Assembly: GCA_002697345.1 (NCBI GenBank)
Contig: NZVE01000051.1
Span: 1-44,759, forward strand
Direction: 5' to 3'
DNA length: 44,759 nucleotides
Source: Paracoccaceae bacterium
GTDB lineage: Bacteria > Pseudomonadota > Alphaproteobacteria > Rhodobacterales > Rhodobacteraceae
Below are positions 43,786 to 44,759 of the stretch, in pieces (position 1 is the first letter of the stretch; each line of letters begins with the position of its first letter). Under the pieces are notes generated by a model. It worked only from the letters and a program-made list of their open reading frames with translations. It searched no databases and was not told the origin of the DNA. The translations under genes and the position numbers were made by a program.

Positions 43786-44759
43786 ATGAAAAAAACTCCG
43801 TCTGTCATAGCAGTTCTTGGACCTACGAACACAGGTAAAACTTTCTATGCGATTGATAGAATGCTATCATACAAAAGTGGTATAATAGGCCTTCCTTTAC
43901 GACTTCTAGCAAGAGAAGTTTATGATAAAATAACTCATTTACGTGGAAAAGAAGTCGTTGCGTTAGTTACAGGTGAAGAGAGAATTATCCCATTAAACCC
44001 AAAATATTGGGTCTGCACAGCTGAGTCTATGCCAACACAGTTAGAAGTTGAGTTTGTGGCAGTTGATGAAATTCAACTTTGTACTGATGCAGAACGAGGT
44101 TACATTTTTACAGAAAGGCTTTTGCACTCTAGGGGAATTTTCGAGACGCTATTTATGGGTTCAGATACAATGCAAAGCATTATTAAATCAATAGTACCTG
44201 AGGCACAATTTATAAAACGAGAGCGCTTTTCGACTTTGACATATGCTGGGTCTAAGAAACTTAACCGACTTCGACCTCGATCTGCGGTTATTGGTTTTTC
44301 TGCGGAGAAAGTTTATTCGATAGCAGAACTTATTAGGAGTTATAAAGGTGGATGTGCAGTTGTCTTGGGAGCCTTAAGTCCGCGGACACGAAACTCTCAA
44401 GTTGAAATGTATCAAAATGGTGATGTTGGGTTTCTTGTAGCCACAGATGCAATAGGAATGGGATTAAACCTAGATGTGTCCCATATTGCTTTTTCTGGTT
44501 TGACAAAATTTGATGGTCGAAGAGTTAGGCGCTTGGCACCAAACGAGTTAGCTCAAATTGCTGGCAGAGCTGGACGATATATGAATTCAGGAACATTTGG
44601 TACGACGGGAGATTCTGATACATTAGAGGATCACGTAATTGAGGCGATCCAAGAATCTCGTTTTCCCTCCATAAAAAAACTGCAATGGAGAAATAATAAA
44701 CTTGAGTTTAACTCGATTCAAGACCTTGTCGAATCCTTAGAACTCCAAACGAATAATCA
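43786..44759 (+). CDS. Suv3-like DExH RNA helicase, 3'-truncated by window edge
   Basis: The frame starts at ATG 43786 (MKKTPSVIAVLGPTNTGKT) and is open to the last base, so the gene continues beyond the window. The 324 codons visible include Walker A GPTNTGKT (12-19), motif II VAVDEIQL (Asp94-Glu95-Ile96-Gln97), and the second RecA domain with VATDAIGMGLNLDVSHIAF (motif V) and QIAGRAGRY (motif VI). The GPTNTGKT, FVAVDEIQ and DAIGMGLNL set is that of the Suv3/mitochondrial-type family, present in many alphaproteobacteria. It probably unwinds structured RNA. It is divergent from the SCP2 gene, with 228 AT-rich bases between the two starts. Confidence 0.9.
   Translation, partial: MKKTPSVIAVLGPTNTGKTFYAIDRMLSYKSGIIGLPLRLLAREVYDKITHLRGKEVVALVTGEERIIPLNPKYWVCTAESMPTQLEVEFVAVDEIQLCTDAERGYIFTERLLHSRGIFETLFMGSDTMQSIIKSIVPEAQFIKRERFSTLTYAGSKKLNRLRPRSAVIGFSAEKVYSIAELIRSYKGGCAVVLGALSPRTRNSQVEMYQNGDVGFLVATDAIGMGLNLDVSHIAFSGLTKFDGRRVRRLAPNELAQIAGRAGRYMNSGTFGTTGDSDTLEDHVIEAIQESRFPSIKKLQWRNNKLEFNSIQDLVESLELQTNN

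Overview
The window reads as chromosomal backbone of an AT-rich (roughly 35-40% GC by eye), marine-type alphaproteobacterium, most likely a low-GC member of the Rhodobacterales/Roseobacter relatives. The reasons are gene content and order: a propionyl-CoA carboxylase / methylmalonyl-CoA mutase cluster with small unknown genes between pccB and pccA and a DUF4174 gene before the mutase; perM-hdaA-ppk1-ppx; a formyltetrahydrofolate cyclo-ligase / TIGR00282 phosphoesterase / YebC run; a YtoQ protein; an OCD-family protein very like the iminosuccinate reductase BhcD; and a long membrane protein with pilus/secretion-like ends. Assignment to this order is inference from remembered gene neighbourhoods, not a search.

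Layout. 1-2709: a secreted-protein trio (DUF1800 cut by the left edge, Tat-exported DUF1501, small peptidoglycan-binding-like protein). 2744-5002: BhcD-like reductase, RluB-type pseudouridine synthase, tRNA adenosine deaminase TadA. 5111-8200: gatC-gatA, an excalibur-like lipoprotein and an AmiD-like amidase. 8211-8916: RNase P RNA, ribosomal protein L33 and a clear two-way terminator. 8957-13079: Bax-inhibitor-1 protein, quinone oxidoreductase, HisN-type phosphatase, guanine deaminase. 13214-18446: the pilus/secretion-like protein, a CoA-binding protein coupled to an O-acetylhomoserine sulfhydrylase, a divergent Lrp regulator with three DNA palindromes between them, and an RlmB-type methyltransferase. 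18543-19253: tRNA-Tyr(GTA), a broken TfoX-domain gene, and tRNA-Gly(GCC). 19406-25987: YtoQ, DjlA-like co-chaperone, folate cyclo-ligase, TIGR00282 phosphoesterase, YebC, a LysE exporter without an ordinary start codon, a DMT permease and a Bcr/CflA drug exporter. 26164-33255: propionate/methylmalonyl-CoA cluster. 33277-38847: permease, HdaA, polyphosphate kinase and exopolyphosphatase. 38938-44759: proS, LolCE-type permease and LolD, an S33 hydrolase with an SCP2-domain protein, and a Suv3-like RNA helicase cut by the right edge.

How the genes work together. PccAB carboxylates propionyl-CoA and the mutase moves the product towards succinyl-CoA. Ppk1 and Ppx make and degrade polyphosphate. 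The LolCE-type permease and LolD form a lipoprotein-release ABC transporter. TadA, RluB, RlmB, GatCA, ProS, RNase P RNA and two tRNAs make this a translation-rich segment. I found no CRISPR array, transposase, integrase, prophage, toxin-antitoxin pair or recognisable defence island. I do not see an undescribed multi-gene system. The most interesting points are a TfoX-domain pseudogene, the LysE start anomaly, the palindrome cluster between metY and lrp, the stand-alone BhcD-like gene, the bitopic pilus-like protein, and the two small uncharacterised genes inside the propionyl-CoA operon.
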